Part shown: positions 1 through 7,695 of the stretch, piece after piece | Layout of the letters: the number at the start of each line of letters is the position of its first letter | Numbering within the stretch: position 1 is the stretch's first letter | Assembly: GCF_017656155.1 (NCBI RefSeq) | Contig: NZ_JACDOH010000002.1 | Coordinates: 186,001-250,000 of the forward strand | Reading direction: 5' to 3' | Length of the DNA stretch: 64,000 nt | Source of the DNA: Thermosyntropha sp. | GTDB taxonomy: Bacteria > Bacillota > Syntrophomonadia > Syntrophomonadales > Syntrophomonadaceae | Notes under the pieces: model-generated | What the model saw: the letters and a program-made list of their open reading frames with translations, nothing else | Databases searched by the model: none | Told to the model about the DNA's origin: nothing | Translations under genes and position numbers: made by a program

Positions 1-969
1 TATCCGATTATAAGCCCGATTAAGCTCATCCTGTAAATCAAATAGTCTAGTCCACAATCTTATTCTTTCCGCTTTAAGATCCTTAATCTGAGCCTCAAGA
101 ATATATAACCTTTCTTCTTTTTTTATATTTAAACTTTCATATACAGGTATTCCAACTGCATTGTAAGGTGTTTTCAAGCCCGTAAGCTTACAGACAGTTG
201 GAACAATATCTAACACCGTAGTTCCCGAAATTCTCACACTTTCAACACATCCCGGTGTATGAATAATCAAAGGTGTAAAGTTACTTGTAGATGAACTGCG
301 CGGTGAAGCTACAACAATAAGGGAACGATAATAAATATCTTCATTGCGCAGTTCAGCTATAAAGCTGCTCAAAGCCTGATCAAAACTTTTTACAGATTTG
401 TAATATTCTTTTTCATCTAATGAAAGAAGATTTTCCAAGCAATCATTTAGATAAATAAATGTAAAAAATGGCTTTCGTTCTTTAAATAGTTTAATAGCTT
501 CTGCCATTACTTCGTTATCAGATTTCATACTATCAAGCATGAAATATTCTTCTTCACTGTGTGCAAAGGTTCTAAGTTTTCCCCCTGACCCATCTACTAC
601 CAATACAGTTTTTTTCTGCTTTTTTATTACATCAAATAAAGACTCCACCTCTACCTTATCATGACTAGTAATAAATTTATGTTCCTCAGGTAAACACCCG
701 GTCAAAAGTGAGGCCTGAGCTGCTTCTACGGTTTCAATTTTTAAAGCCAAAGATTTTTCATCCATAAACCCTTCACTTGCTAAATGCTTAATATTATTGC
801 ATGAAGTGCTGGCAAACCCTTCATAGCTTAATCCATCAACACTTATTATAAAAACATATTCTGGAAAACTGTTCTTTTCATCTTCCTCGGCAACAGCCAG
901 TTTAGAGGGTGAACTACAAAGTATAAAAAAAATAAATAATAAAAAAAACCCTACCCTTCCAGTTTTCAT
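1..969 (-). CDS. Exported alkaline-phosphatase-superfamily protein (3' end beyond window)
   Basis: Open to the left edge, so the C-terminus is missing; 323 codons are visible. ATG at 969 follows a strong GGGGAGG ribosome binding site. The N-terminus is a signal peptide (MKTGRVGFFLLFIFFILC, then an A-x-A-type cleavage region). After it comes a metal-ligand motif (IISVDGLSYEGF), an SLLTG motif like the nucleophile region of type I phosphodiesterases and sulfatases, and a late TTVLDIVPTVCKLTG block typical of this superfamily. The usual Thr/Ser nucleophile position is not clearly conserved, so catalytic activity is uncertain. The last visible residues are charged and look like a coiled coil. Substrate unknown. 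Confidence 0.75.
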   Translation of the reverse strand, partial: MKTGRVGFFLLFIFFILCSSPSKLAVAEEDEKNSFPEYVFIISVDGLSYEGFASTSCNNIKHLASEGFMDEKSLALKIETVEAAQASLLTGCLPEEHKFITSHDKVEVESLFDVIKKQKKTVLVVDGSGGKLRTFAHSEEEYFMLDSMKSDNEVMAEAIKLFKERKPFFTFIYLNDCLENLLSLDEKEYYKSVKSFDQALSSFIAELRNEDIYYRSLIVVASPRSSSTSNFTPLIIHTPGCVESVRISGTTVLDIVPTVCKLTGLKTPYNAVGIPVYESLNIKKEERLYILEAQIKDLKAERIRLWTRLFDLQDELNRAYNRI

Positions 970-1041
970 TTTTATTCCTCCCCCGCCGATTTAGTATAAT
1001 TTGTATTGGGGAGAAAATAAGTTTATGCAGAACGATATTTG

Positions 1042-2709
1042 TTAATATCTTCCACTTCTAAATATAGAATAGGCAAGAACAAATCCTAAAACTACAGCTA
1101 AACCAAAACCTACTTCAACTATAGGTATGCGGCTTAAAATATTGCTGCTTGCTTTATCTATCACCAGGGAAGTTCCAATTATTATACTGGCCAGAATTAT
1201 AGCTAAAGAAAGCCGATTAGACACTATATCAATACGATCAGCAAGCTTTTTTAAATTAGTATGTTCCATTCTTATCTTAAGTTGTCCATCTTCTATGGTT
1301 TTTAAAATATTTTCCATATCCCGGGGAAAAGATTTGGCTAAACTGCCATAATCCATAAATAAATCTTTTATATGACCTTTGATGTTATCAGGAGAAAATT
1401 TGCGCATAAGCAATTTTTTACCATAAGGTTCGGCAATATCAACGATGCTTAACTGCGGATCAAGCTGCGAAACTATTCCCTCAACGGTCATCAACATTTT
1501 AACCACTAGGGACAATTCAGCCGGAAGCCGCATCTGGTATTTAATTGAAAGCTCTACCAACTCCCCTAAAGCTTCAGCCACATTAATATCTGAAAGAGGC
1601 ATTCCATAGTACTTCTGCTGCAATTTTGAGACATCACGCCTCAATTCTTCCTGATTAACATATTGGCTCCCTATCCCTATATCCAGTAAAGCGCGGGTAA
1701 CACCATTAGTATCATAACGCATCATATTTATTATAAGGTTCATTCCTTTTTCTTTTAAAACATCATCAATAACCCCTACTTGCCCAAAATCATAAAGAAT
1801 TATTCTTTCCCCTTCTGCTATGGCAATATTGCCGGGATGAGGATCAGCATGAAAAAAGCCATAATCCCATATTTGTTTAAAAAGTGAATCAACTAAATTT
1901 TGCGCAATCTTTCGGGTATTAAAGCCAGCTTTTTTCAGTTCGATTAAATTTGATATCTTTATCCCCTCAACATACTGCATAGTTAATATTCGGCTTGAGG
2001 AATACTCCCAATATACTTTAGGAATAAGCACATGTTTATCGTTTTTAAAATTATTGTAAAATTTATCAGCATTACGGGCTTCTTTACGAAAATCAAGTTC
2101 ATTGAGTAAAGCTTCGCCCAATTCATCCACTATTTCACTTATTTTATAAAAACTCCCCCATGCGGTTCTTTTTTCCAAGACCAAGCTTATCTCTTTTAAT
2201 ATCTTCAGGTCAGTTTCCACTAATTTCTGAATTCCCGGCCTTTGAACCTTTACTACTACTTTTTCTCCTGTTTTTAACACTGCTTCATGTACCTGGGCAA
2301 TAGAAGCAGCTGCAATCGGCTCAGGATTAAAATAAGCAAATTCATTATCAATATCTATCCCCTCTTCCAAACATAAAGCACGAAGAATCTCAAACGAAAA
2401 AGGGGGAACATCATTTTGAAGCTTTTCCAATTCTGTGATATATTCTTTCCCTAAAATATCCGGCCGGGTACTTAATATTTGTCCTAACTTAACATATGTA
2501 GGTCCCAAATCTTCTAAAAGAGCCCTAAATCGTCCAGGAGGTCCAATAAATTCTGCCTCTTTCCGTCTTGAAAATTTAGATATAAAAAAACCTTTATAAT
2601 TTAATACATCAACTACAAATCCAAATCCATGCTTAATTAAAATATTAGCAACTTCTCGATATCTGGGAACATGTTTTAAATGATTAAGATTCATTTTCCT
2701 AATCGGCAT
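1042..2709 (-). CDS. ABC1/AarF/UbiB-family atypical protein kinase
   Basis: A 555-residue member of the ABC1 (UbiB/AarF) family. Visible family signatures are the KxGQ motif (KLGQ, about residues 74-77), the alanine-rich nucleotide loop (AAAS, about 133-136), FHADPHPGN and the downstream YDFGQVG metal-binding motif. Two hydrophobic segments at the C-terminus (from about residue 500) should anchor it in the membrane. The family supports ubiquinone synthesis in aerobes; in an anaerobic clostridium that role is unlikely, and a lipid- or isoprenoid-linked ATPase or kinase role is inference. It lies 61 bp downstream of the phasin-like gene with a strong hairpin between. The start at 2709 follows AGGGGTGAT. 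Confidence 0.9.
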   Translation of the reverse strand: MPIRKMNLNHLKHVPRYREVANILIKHGFGFVVDVLNYKGFFISKFSRRKEAEFIGPPGRFRALLEDLGPTYVKLGQILSTRPDILGKEYITELEKLQNDVPPFSFEILRALCLEEGIDIDNEFAYFNPEPIAAASIAQVHEAVLKTGEKVVVKVQRPGIQKLVETDLKILKEISLVLEKRTAWGSFYKISEIVDELGEALLNELDFRKEARNADKFYNNFKNDKHVLIPKVYWEYSSSRILTMQYVEGIKISNLIELKKAGFNTRKIAQNLVDSLFKQIWDYGFFHADPHPGNIAIAEGERIILYDFGQVGVIDDVLKEKGMNLIINMMRYDTNGVTRALLDIGIGSQYVNQEELRRDVSKLQQKYYGMPLSDINVAEALGELVELSIKYQMRLPAELSLVVKMLMTVEGIVSQLDPQLSIVDIAEPYGKKLLMRKFSPDNIKGHIKDLFMDYGSLAKSFPRDMENILKTIEDGQLKIRMEHTNLKKLADRIDIVSNRLSLAIILASIIIGTSLVIDKASSNILSRIPIVEVGFGLAVVLGFVLAYSIFRSGRY

Positions 2710-2733
2710 ACAATCACCCCTGCCGCTTAAAGT

Positions 2734-2763
2734 GCATCACTGCCGGAATCCCGGCAGTGATGC
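2734..2763 (-). other. Intercistronic stem-loop without a U tract
   Basis: A perfect 13-bp inverted repeat (GCATCACTGCCGG / CCGGCAGTGATGC, loop AATC) lies between the stop of the phasin-like gene and the start of the UbiB-like gene. On the minus strand it is followed by CACTTTAAG, not a T run. It is therefore more likely an mRNA-stabilising or partial-termination element that lowers expression of the downstream gene than a full terminator. Confidence 0.6.
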
Positions 2764-2770
2764 TAAATAT

Positions 2771-3064
2771 CTATTGTAGTTTGTTTTCCAGTTCCCTTAT
2801 TCTAGCCTCCAAAGCTGCAATTTCTGACTTGGTAGCTACTGATAATTCATCTTTAAGATTTAAAATCTCTTCCTGAACCATTTTCCGTATTTCATTTCTT
2901 TCCTCTTCACCTTTTTTAATCGCTTCATCTATAAATTGTTTAGCCTCTTCCCTGGTCATTTCTCCTTTTTCTACCATTTCATTAAAAAATTTCTCCGCTT
3001 TTTCCCGGGTCATACTCATAGCACCAATTCCAAAATATAAGGCTTTTTTAAATATACTATTCAC
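2771..3064 (-). CDS. Phasin-like / polyhydroxyalkanoate synthesis regulator family protein
   Basis: A 97-residue, highly charged helical protein. A short hydrophobic N-terminus (FKKALYFGIGAMSM) is followed by two repeated helix units (MTREKAEKFFNEMVEKGEM and MTREEAKQFIDEAIKKGEE), then a heptad-like coiled coil ending IAALEARIRELENKLQ. This matches the small phasin/PHA-regulator-like family of Firmicutes, which is annotated by similarity; direct granule binding is not shown by the sequence. The GTG start follows AAGGAGGGA. It probably shares a transcript with the UbiB-like gene downstream. Confidence 0.75.
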   Translation of the reverse strand: MNSIFKKALYFGIGAMSMTREKAEKFFNEMVEKGEMTREEAKQFIDEAIKKGEEERNEIRKMVQEEILNLKDELSVATKSEIAALEARIRELENKLQ

Positions 3065-3171
3065 ACTTGTCCCTCCTTAAGCTTAATTAAAAGTAAAAAT
3101 CATCCTGCTTATTATATTATGCTACATTTTAAGCCAGCATACAAATAAATCCGTATTTAGTTCACTTAAAG

Positions 3172-3200
3172 CAAAAAGCCGTGCCTGATAGCACGGCTTT
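3172..3200 (-). terminator. Intrinsic terminator after tRNA-Lys
   Basis: A 10-bp stem (AAAGCCGTGC / GCACGGCTTT, loop of 6) is followed on the minus strand by TTTTTGCTTT. It lies just past the 3' end of tRNA-Lys. Confidence 0.8.
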
Positions 3201-3215
3201 ACTTTATCATTTTAA

Positions 3216-3291
3216 TGGTGGGCCATGTAGGAATCGAACCTACAACCTTCTGATTAAGAGTCAGCTGCTCTGCCAGTTGAGCTAATGGCCC
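3216..3291 (-). tRNA. tRNA-Lys (anticodon CTT)
   Basis: 76 nt on the minus strand, including an encoded CCA end. The acceptor stem is GGGCCAT/ATGGCCC, the D-arm reads AGCTCAACTGGCAGAGC, the anticodon loop is CTCTTAA giving anticodon CTT (codon AAG), and the T-arm contains GGTTCGATTCC. It is followed by its own terminator and appears to be a single-gene unit. Confidence 0.97.
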
Positions 3292-3375
3292 GTGGACAAT
3301 GTAAATTATAACTCCACATTCTTCAGAAATCAAGCATATTTTCTTAAGAAATTTGCTCAATTATGTTAAATAATT

Positions 3376-3981
3376 TTACTTTTTGTTCAATAAATTCAGT
3401 AAATTCAAACTTACTGCTAAAACAAACCATTTACTCGCCGGCTCATCAGGATCATGGTCAATTGTAATCAATCCTTTATCTCTTGCTTCTTTTATAATAT
3501 CCAGCTTCCAAGCTTCACTTTTTAATATGTCCTCTTCTTTAACCTTTTTCCGGACCTCTTCTAAAGGAAACAGTTTTCCAGGACAGACGGTTGGCATTAT
3601 ATCCCGGTGCCCAAGGATTTCAAGGTTACCATACCTTTTAATTATATTTTTGATTAATGCAACTAATGCTTCTATTTGTCTTTCATCTGGCTTTTCTATC
3701 TCAAAATTTCCTGCCACAGCTATACCTATGCTGTCTTTATTCGCTTCAGATCCAGCATGTGCTCCAATAGTGTTTTCCGGTCTCCCCCTCTCAATCGTGC
3801 CGTCCTGTCTTACCAAATAATGATATCCTATACCTGACCATTCCCGACTTAGATGCCAGTTGTGTACAGTCTCTGCTGGGACATCTCCATTAGTAGCTGT
3901 ATGATGAATAATAACCCTTCTTGTAGTTCTTCTCGTTTTAAGCTGACCATTAAACTTTAAATTAGTTTCCTTAATCTGCAT
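3376..3981 (-). CDS. N-acetylmuramoyl-L-alanine amidase (Amidase_2/PGRP type)
   Basis: A 201-residue zinc amidase predicted to cut the MurNAc-L-Ala bond of peptidoglycan. Family motifs are IIHHTAT (zinc His near residues 26-27), GIGYHYLVRQDG, AVAGNF and GHRDIMPTVCPGK, which carries the second zinc His and Cys. No N-terminal signal peptide is seen, so it is cytoplasmic, phage-derived or exported by an unusual route. The C-terminal part after about residue 150 (KSEAWKLDIIKEARDKGLI) resembles the small helical tail found in phage endolysin-like amidases. The ATG is preceded by GAGGAGG. It stands alone between tRNA-Lys and the small ORF at 4143. Confidence 0.88.
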   Translation of the reverse strand: MQIKETNLKFNGQLKTRRTTRRVIIHHTATNGDVPAETVHNWHLSREWSGIGYHYLVRQDGTIERGRPENTIGAHAGSEANKDSIGIAVAGNFEIEKPDERQIEALVALIKNIIKRYGNLEILGHRDIMPTVCPGKLFPLEEVRKKVKEEDILKSEAWKLDIIKEARDKGLITIDHDPDEPASKWFVLAVSLNLLNLLNKK

Positions 3982-4061
3982 TTTTCTTCCTCCTCTCTTT
4001 TACTGACTAATATATTGAACTTAAATTTTGGAGGTGATAATGCATTTTAACTTTAAATAAA

Positions 4062-4104
4062 AAAACTGCCTTCAAAAAGGATTTTCCCTTCTTAAAGGCA
4101 GTTT
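4062..4104 (-). terminator. Intrinsic terminator after the 48-residue ORF
   Basis: Stem AAACTGCCTT / AAGGCAGTTT with a long loop. On the minus strand it is followed by a run of seven Ts. It lies about 40 bp downstream of the ORF ending at 4143, so that small gene has its own transcription end. Confidence 0.75.
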
Positions 4105-4142
4105 ATATTTATATACAATTTCAATATAAATCCTCGAAATTT

Positions 4143-4289
4143 TTATTTAGCTAATTCATCTGCCAGAGCTTTACTCTTTTCAGACAAAATTCGCGCCAAG
4201 TCAGCTGCATCTTTATTTTTACCTAAAATTAAAGTCGAAGCCAATTCAGCAAACAGACGCTTTAATTCCATAAACAACTCATTTACCAT
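4143..4289 (-). CDS. Small hypothetical protein, 48 aa
   Basis: A short ORF starting ATG at 4289. The product begins MVNELFMELKRLFAELAST and ends LSEKSKALADELAK. It is predicted to be almost wholly alpha-helical and amphipathic, with no Cys, no signal peptide and no obvious membrane segment. A weak GGGGGTA ribosome binding site lies about 15 bases upstream and a clear intrinsic terminator lies downstream, supporting a real separate gene. I recognise no family. It lies between the amidase and mrp, each with separate transcription signals. Confidence 0.55.
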   Translation of the reverse strand: MVNELFMELKRLFAELASTLILGKNKDAADLARILSEKSKALADELAK

Positions 4290-4410
4290 CTTACTTATCT
4301 ACCCCCAATCACCATACCTGCTGATGATGATTTTCCTCTTTGAATATTAATTCATTATAATATATTTAAACATTTTAATCAATGATTGTTTATAATTTTA
4401 TATTTACAAC

Positions 4411-4449
4411 ATATTAAAGCCTGGATCATCAGAAACCAGGCTTTAATAT
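4411..4449 (-). terminator. Intrinsic terminator after mrp
   Basis: Perfect 14-bp inverted repeat ATATTAAAGCCTGG / CCAGGCTTTAATAT around an 11-nt loop, 12 bp past the mrp stop. The GC core is followed by TTTAATAT on the minus strand. Confidence 0.75.
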
Positions 4450-4460
4450 TGTATCGAGTT

Positions 4461-5303
4461 TTAGGAAATTTTAGATATTATTTTTTCTACTATCATTTTT
4501 ATTTCAGCAGATTCATATTCTTCAATTTTACCCTGATCTACCAGCATATTAAGTTTAGAATCCCACGGCAGTGCACCTAAATAATCAATCCCTGCTTCTT
4601 CAGCAACTTTTTCTCCCTGACTGTTTCCAAATATCTCAATCTTCTCATTACAGTGGGGACATATTGCATAACTCATATTTTCAATCAATCCCAATATTGG
4701 TATATTCATTTTTTTTGCCATTTTTATAGCTTTCTTAACTACCATGAAAGCCAAATCCTGGGGCGATGATACAATTACTATTCCGTTTACAGGCAAAGAC
4801 TGCATTACTGTAAGAGGAACATCTCCTGTTCCTGGGGGAAGGTCAACTATCATATAATCCAAATCTTGCCAGTCTACTTCACCCCAGAATTGATTTACTG
4901 CTCCTGCCAGCAACGGCCCACGCCATATTACTGGATCATCTTCGTTAGGCAGGAAAAAATTAATCGACATAATTTTAATACCTAATTTGCTTACTGGAGG
5001 AATTATTCCAAACTGACTACCCTTAAGACCTTCCTCATTGCTTATACCAAAAGCCTTGGGCTGACTGGGGCCTGTAATATCAGCATCTAAAACCCCCACT
5101 TTTTTGCCCATTTTAGCTAAAGTTGAAGCTATAAGTCCAGTTACCGATGATTTACCTACTCCACCCTTCCCACTCATTACCGCAATAACATTTTTGATGT
5201 CATTAAATGTTCCTAAAAGGCTTTTTTCCGAACCGACTCCACAATTCTCCGGATTAGAAGTGCATTCATTTTGCGATGAACAGGTTTTACACTGATCTGA
5301 CAT
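4461..5303 (-). CDS. mrp: Mrp/NBP35-type iron-sulfur cluster carrier ATPase
   Basis: About 280 residues. It binds and transfers Fe-S clusters to target proteins using a deviant Walker A P-loop ATPase; the motif GKGGVGKSS, the VLDADITGPS block and DLPPGTGD are all visible. The N-terminal segment is Cys-rich (CKTCSSQNECTSNPENCG), as in many anaerobe Mrp proteins, and a CPHC motif near residue 210 supplies the cluster-binding cysteines at the dimer interface. I chose ATG 5303, which follows AAGGAGAG, instead of the first in-frame Met at 5381, because the extra 26 residues have no family match. It is a single-gene unit with its own terminator. Confidence 0.92.
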   Translation of the reverse strand: MSDQCKTCSSQNECTSNPENCGVGSEKSLLGTFNDIKNVIAVMSGKGGVGKSSVTGLIASTLAKMGKKVGVLDADITGPSQPKAFGISNEEGLKGSQFGIIPPVSKLGIKIMSINFFLPNEDDPVIWRGPLLAGAVNQFWGEVDWQDLDYMIVDLPPGTGDVPLTVMQSLPVNGIVIVSSPQDLAFMVVKKAIKMAKKMNIPILGLIENMSYAICPHCNEKIEIFGNSQGEKVAEEAGIDYLGALPWDSKLNMLVDQGKIEEYESAEIKMIVEKIISKIS

Positions 5304-5406
5304 TTTTTTCTCTCCTTTCTTAAACTCCATGTACTTTAATATATACACCTGTTTTAAACCATTATCAAGATAAATGTGCATATGTTCTTATTATAAATCT
5401 GATATA

Positions 5407-5850
5407 TTATATCAAAAAAGTAAGCAATTTCAACTGCATATCCGGATCAAACAGGCGGGCAGCTTTTAAACCATCCAGTTCAAGAATCACAGCTTCAACT
5501 GTAAGATAAACTTCAGCATCAGCACGCAAACACCCTACCCTTACCTTTTCTTCACGACCTGCTGCGGTATGGATATGCAGAGAAGGTTTCCTATTTTCAT
5601 CCTTAAACAAAGTTCCTAAAGCCAGAATTTCTCTTCCATCTTCAAACTTAAATGAAATTCCCTCAGGAGGAATAACGCATTCATTTGGTCCCACTACCAG
5701 CTGACCGCTTTTTAATGCTCCCAACATGAAAACCAAAGCTGCTGAAATATTTTTACTTTCGGCTAATTTCACTATCTCCTGTAGCACATCATCACCATGT
5801 TCAAATTTAATTACAAAAATACGTCCGATTTTACCTTCCTGATATTTCAT
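5407..5850 (-). CDS. PPC/DUF296-domain protein
   Basis: A 147-residue single-domain protein of the PPC (plant and prokaryote conserved, DUF296) family. It shows the N-terminal FVIKFEHGDDVLQEI segment, the GALKSGQL strand-turn and the conserved His pair in SLHIHTAAG. Bacterial members form trimers and are often described as DNA-binding or metal-binding regulators, but their function is not settled. GGAGGTAATTT precedes the ATG. It lies upstream of mrp on the same strand with about 100 bp between, so co-transcription is possible. Confidence 0.85.
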   Translation of the reverse strand: MKYQEGKIGRIFVIKFEHGDDVLQEIVKLAESKNISAALVFMLGALKSGQLVVGPNECVIPPEGISFKFEDGREILALGTLFKDENRKPSLHIHTAAGREEKVRVGCLRADAEVYLTVEAVILELDGLKAARLFDPDMQLKLLTFLI

Positions 5851-6027
5851 AAATTACCTCCACACTTTATAATTAGGAATAGTGTAACATAAAAAGATAG
5901 TTTATGTATTTAAATTAAAATTCTTAGTTTTATTATAACCCTTAGAAACTATTACCTTTCTTTTAATTGTAAGAAAATATGATGGGAAGCGTATTAAATA
6001 TTGGACGGGGTTGAGGAGCTGATTATT

Positions 6028-6597
6028 TTGTTAAGTGATGAAATGCTTGCCGTTCACTGTCTCAATGGTGATATTACTGCATTTGAAGAAATTATAAACA
6101 GGTATAAAAATAAGGTTTTTGGACTTATATATAGAATGGTAGGCCAATACCAGGAGGCAGAAGATATAACCCAGGAAGTTTTTCTTAATGTATATACTAA
6201 ATTACATCAATTTGATCCGCAAAAAAAGTTTGCTCCCTGGATTTACAAAATAGCAACTAATACTGCTATAAGCCATTTGAGAAAAAACAAAAAAACTACT
6301 ATCCTAAACTTTGACGAAATTTATACTAATCTATACAATATTTATCACCCTCCAGCTGTTATCGATCCTCTTTTAAATATGGAAAGGATTGAACTGCAGG
6401 AAGAAATCCAAAAAGCTATTATGAAATTACCTGTAAACTATCAAATAATAATTCTTTTAAGGTATCAGTTAGAATTAAACAATCAGGAAATAGCCCAAAT
6501 CCTTAATATAAAAAAAGAAAATGTCGAAGTAAAAGTACATAGAGCCCGTAAAGCCTTGCGCAAAATTCTCTTGGAACAGCAAACAGGAAGGGGGTAA
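6028..6597 (+). CDS. ECF-type RNA polymerase sigma-70 factor
   Basis: About 189 residues with sigma region 2 (FEEIINRYKNKVFGLIYRM and the DITQEVFLNVY block) and region 4 (LPVNYQIIILLRYQ, then the NNQEIAQILNIKKENVEVK helix-turn-helix), and no region 1 or 3; this is the ECF layout. The start is set by GAGGAG at 6013-6018, nine bases before TTG at 6028; an in-frame TTG at 6001 has no comparable site. It is followed after 3 bp by its likely anti-sigma factor. The pair probably answers an envelope or extracytoplasmic signal; the regulon is not visible. Confidence 0.93.
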   Translation: MLSDEMLAVHCLNGDITAFEEIINRYKNKVFGLIYRMVGQYQEAEDITQEVFLNVYTKLHQFDPQKKFAPWIYKIATNTAISHLRKNKKTTILNFDEIYTNLYNIYHPPAVIDPLLNMERIELQEEIQKAIMKLPVNYQIIILLRYQLELNNQEIAQILNIKKENVEVKVHRARKALRKILLEQQTGRG

Positions 6598-6600
6598 ATT

Positions 6601-7575
6601 ATGAACTGCAAAAAGATTAAAAAATATTGGCTGGACTATGCTGAGGATAATCTTCCCCCTGAGCTTAAAAAAGAAATAGATGCACACATAAAAAACTGTG
6701 ATATATGTCAAAAAAATCTGGTCTTAACCAGGCTTGAAAATTCTATATTAAAGGATACTTCAAATATTCCTGAAATAAGACCTGATTTCACAGAAAATCT
6801 GCTTAAAATGGTTGATAGTTTCGAACCTGAAAAAAATTCAGAGTCTTCATCATTTAAAAACAGCAAAGCCCCAATATATGCCTTAACAGCTGTGATAACA
6901 TGCATTATATTTATACTACTGATTCCCGGAGTTAACAGTTATATAAAAACATTATTTATCAACGAAAAAGTTCAAATTTCCGATATAAAAAACAATCCAT
7001 CTTCGTCACAAACCAAAAAAGAAAAATTAGTATCGCTTAATCAAGTAAAATTAGAACAAACAGCAGATTTAAAAAAAGAATTCAGGTCAACACCTGCTGA
7101 ACCAAAAGACCAAATTACAATGACATCATCATGCATCGATGATAAAGTCCAAAATGGCACAACATATTCACAACCTGATGACGAAAAAATCCCAGAAACC
7201 CGGATTAAAAATTCTAAAACTCCGAATAATAAACCGCCATTATGGAACTTAACCGGTTTACCTGAAGAATACATCTTAAAAAAAGCCGAACAAACTGCAA
7301 ATAATGAAGCAGTTTATATATACTTTGATACCCAAACCCAAAACCTTATTACTATAAAATTAGTCCTCATTCCTGATGAGGTTAAATCATCTAGCCGAAG
7401 TCTCCCGACATCTTCCATCTCTTCTGAAAATGTGGCGACATTCGGTAATGAAAATAATAATTATATAACAAAAATTAAAGTTTTTAATAATGAAAAATAT
7501 AATCTTACCATAGAAGGAACTGTAAATTCCCAAGAACTGAAAAGCATAGCCGAAAATATAAAAATTGATAAATAA
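6601..7575 (+). CDS. Membrane anti-sigma factor with zinc-finger domain
   Basis: A 324-residue partner of the upstream ECF sigma factor. The N-terminus has a ZAS-type zinc site (C3, then HIKNCDIC giving H-x3-C-x2-C). A single membrane segment (IYALTAVITCIIFILLIPGV, about residues 97-116) follows. The extracellular part has a low-complexity Lys/Ser/Pro-rich linker and a C-terminal domain of about 110 residues (ILKKAEQTANNEAVYIYFD onward) like the sensor domains of Firmicutes anti-sigma factors. It should hold the sigma factor inactive until released. The ATG lies 3 bp after the sigma stop and the upstream AGGAAGGGGG serves as its ribosome binding site. Confidence 0.88.
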   Translation: MNCKKIKKYWLDYAEDNLPPELKKEIDAHIKNCDICQKNLVLTRLENSILKDTSNIPEIRPDFTENLLKMVDSFEPEKNSESSSFKNSKAPIYALTAVITCIIFILLIPGVNSYIKTLFINEKVQISDIKNNPSSSQTKKEKLVSLNQVKLEQTADLKKEFRSTPAEPKDQITMTSSCIDDKVQNGTTYSQPDDEKIPETRIKNSKTPNNKPPLWNLTGLPEEYILKKAEQTANNEAVYIYFDTQTQNLITIKLVLIPDEVKSSSRSLPTSSISSENVATFGNENNNYITKIKVFNNEKYNLTIEGTVNSQELKSIAENIKIDK

Positions 7576-7618
7576 CACAAACTGTGAATTTTTATAAAAT
7601 TTATATAATCATGTATTT

Positions 7619-7650
7619 GAGGGTTTTTTTGACAAAACCCTCTTTTCTTT
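7619..7650 (+). terminator. Intrinsic terminator after sigma/anti-sigma operon
   Basis: Stem GAGGGTTTT / AAAACCCTC with a 6-nt loop, followed by TTTTCTTTATT on the plus strand. It separates the sigma/anti-sigma pair from the hybrid kinase. Confidence 0.85.
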
Positions 7651-7695
7651 ATTATTATAATTACAGGGATAAAAAATATGAATACGGAGGAATTT

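Noticed and set aside
4029-4058. GGAGGTGATA followed by ATG on the plus strand near a terminator
   Set aside because: The frame closes after six codons (MHFNFK) and no plus-strand promoter is evident; this is likely chance.
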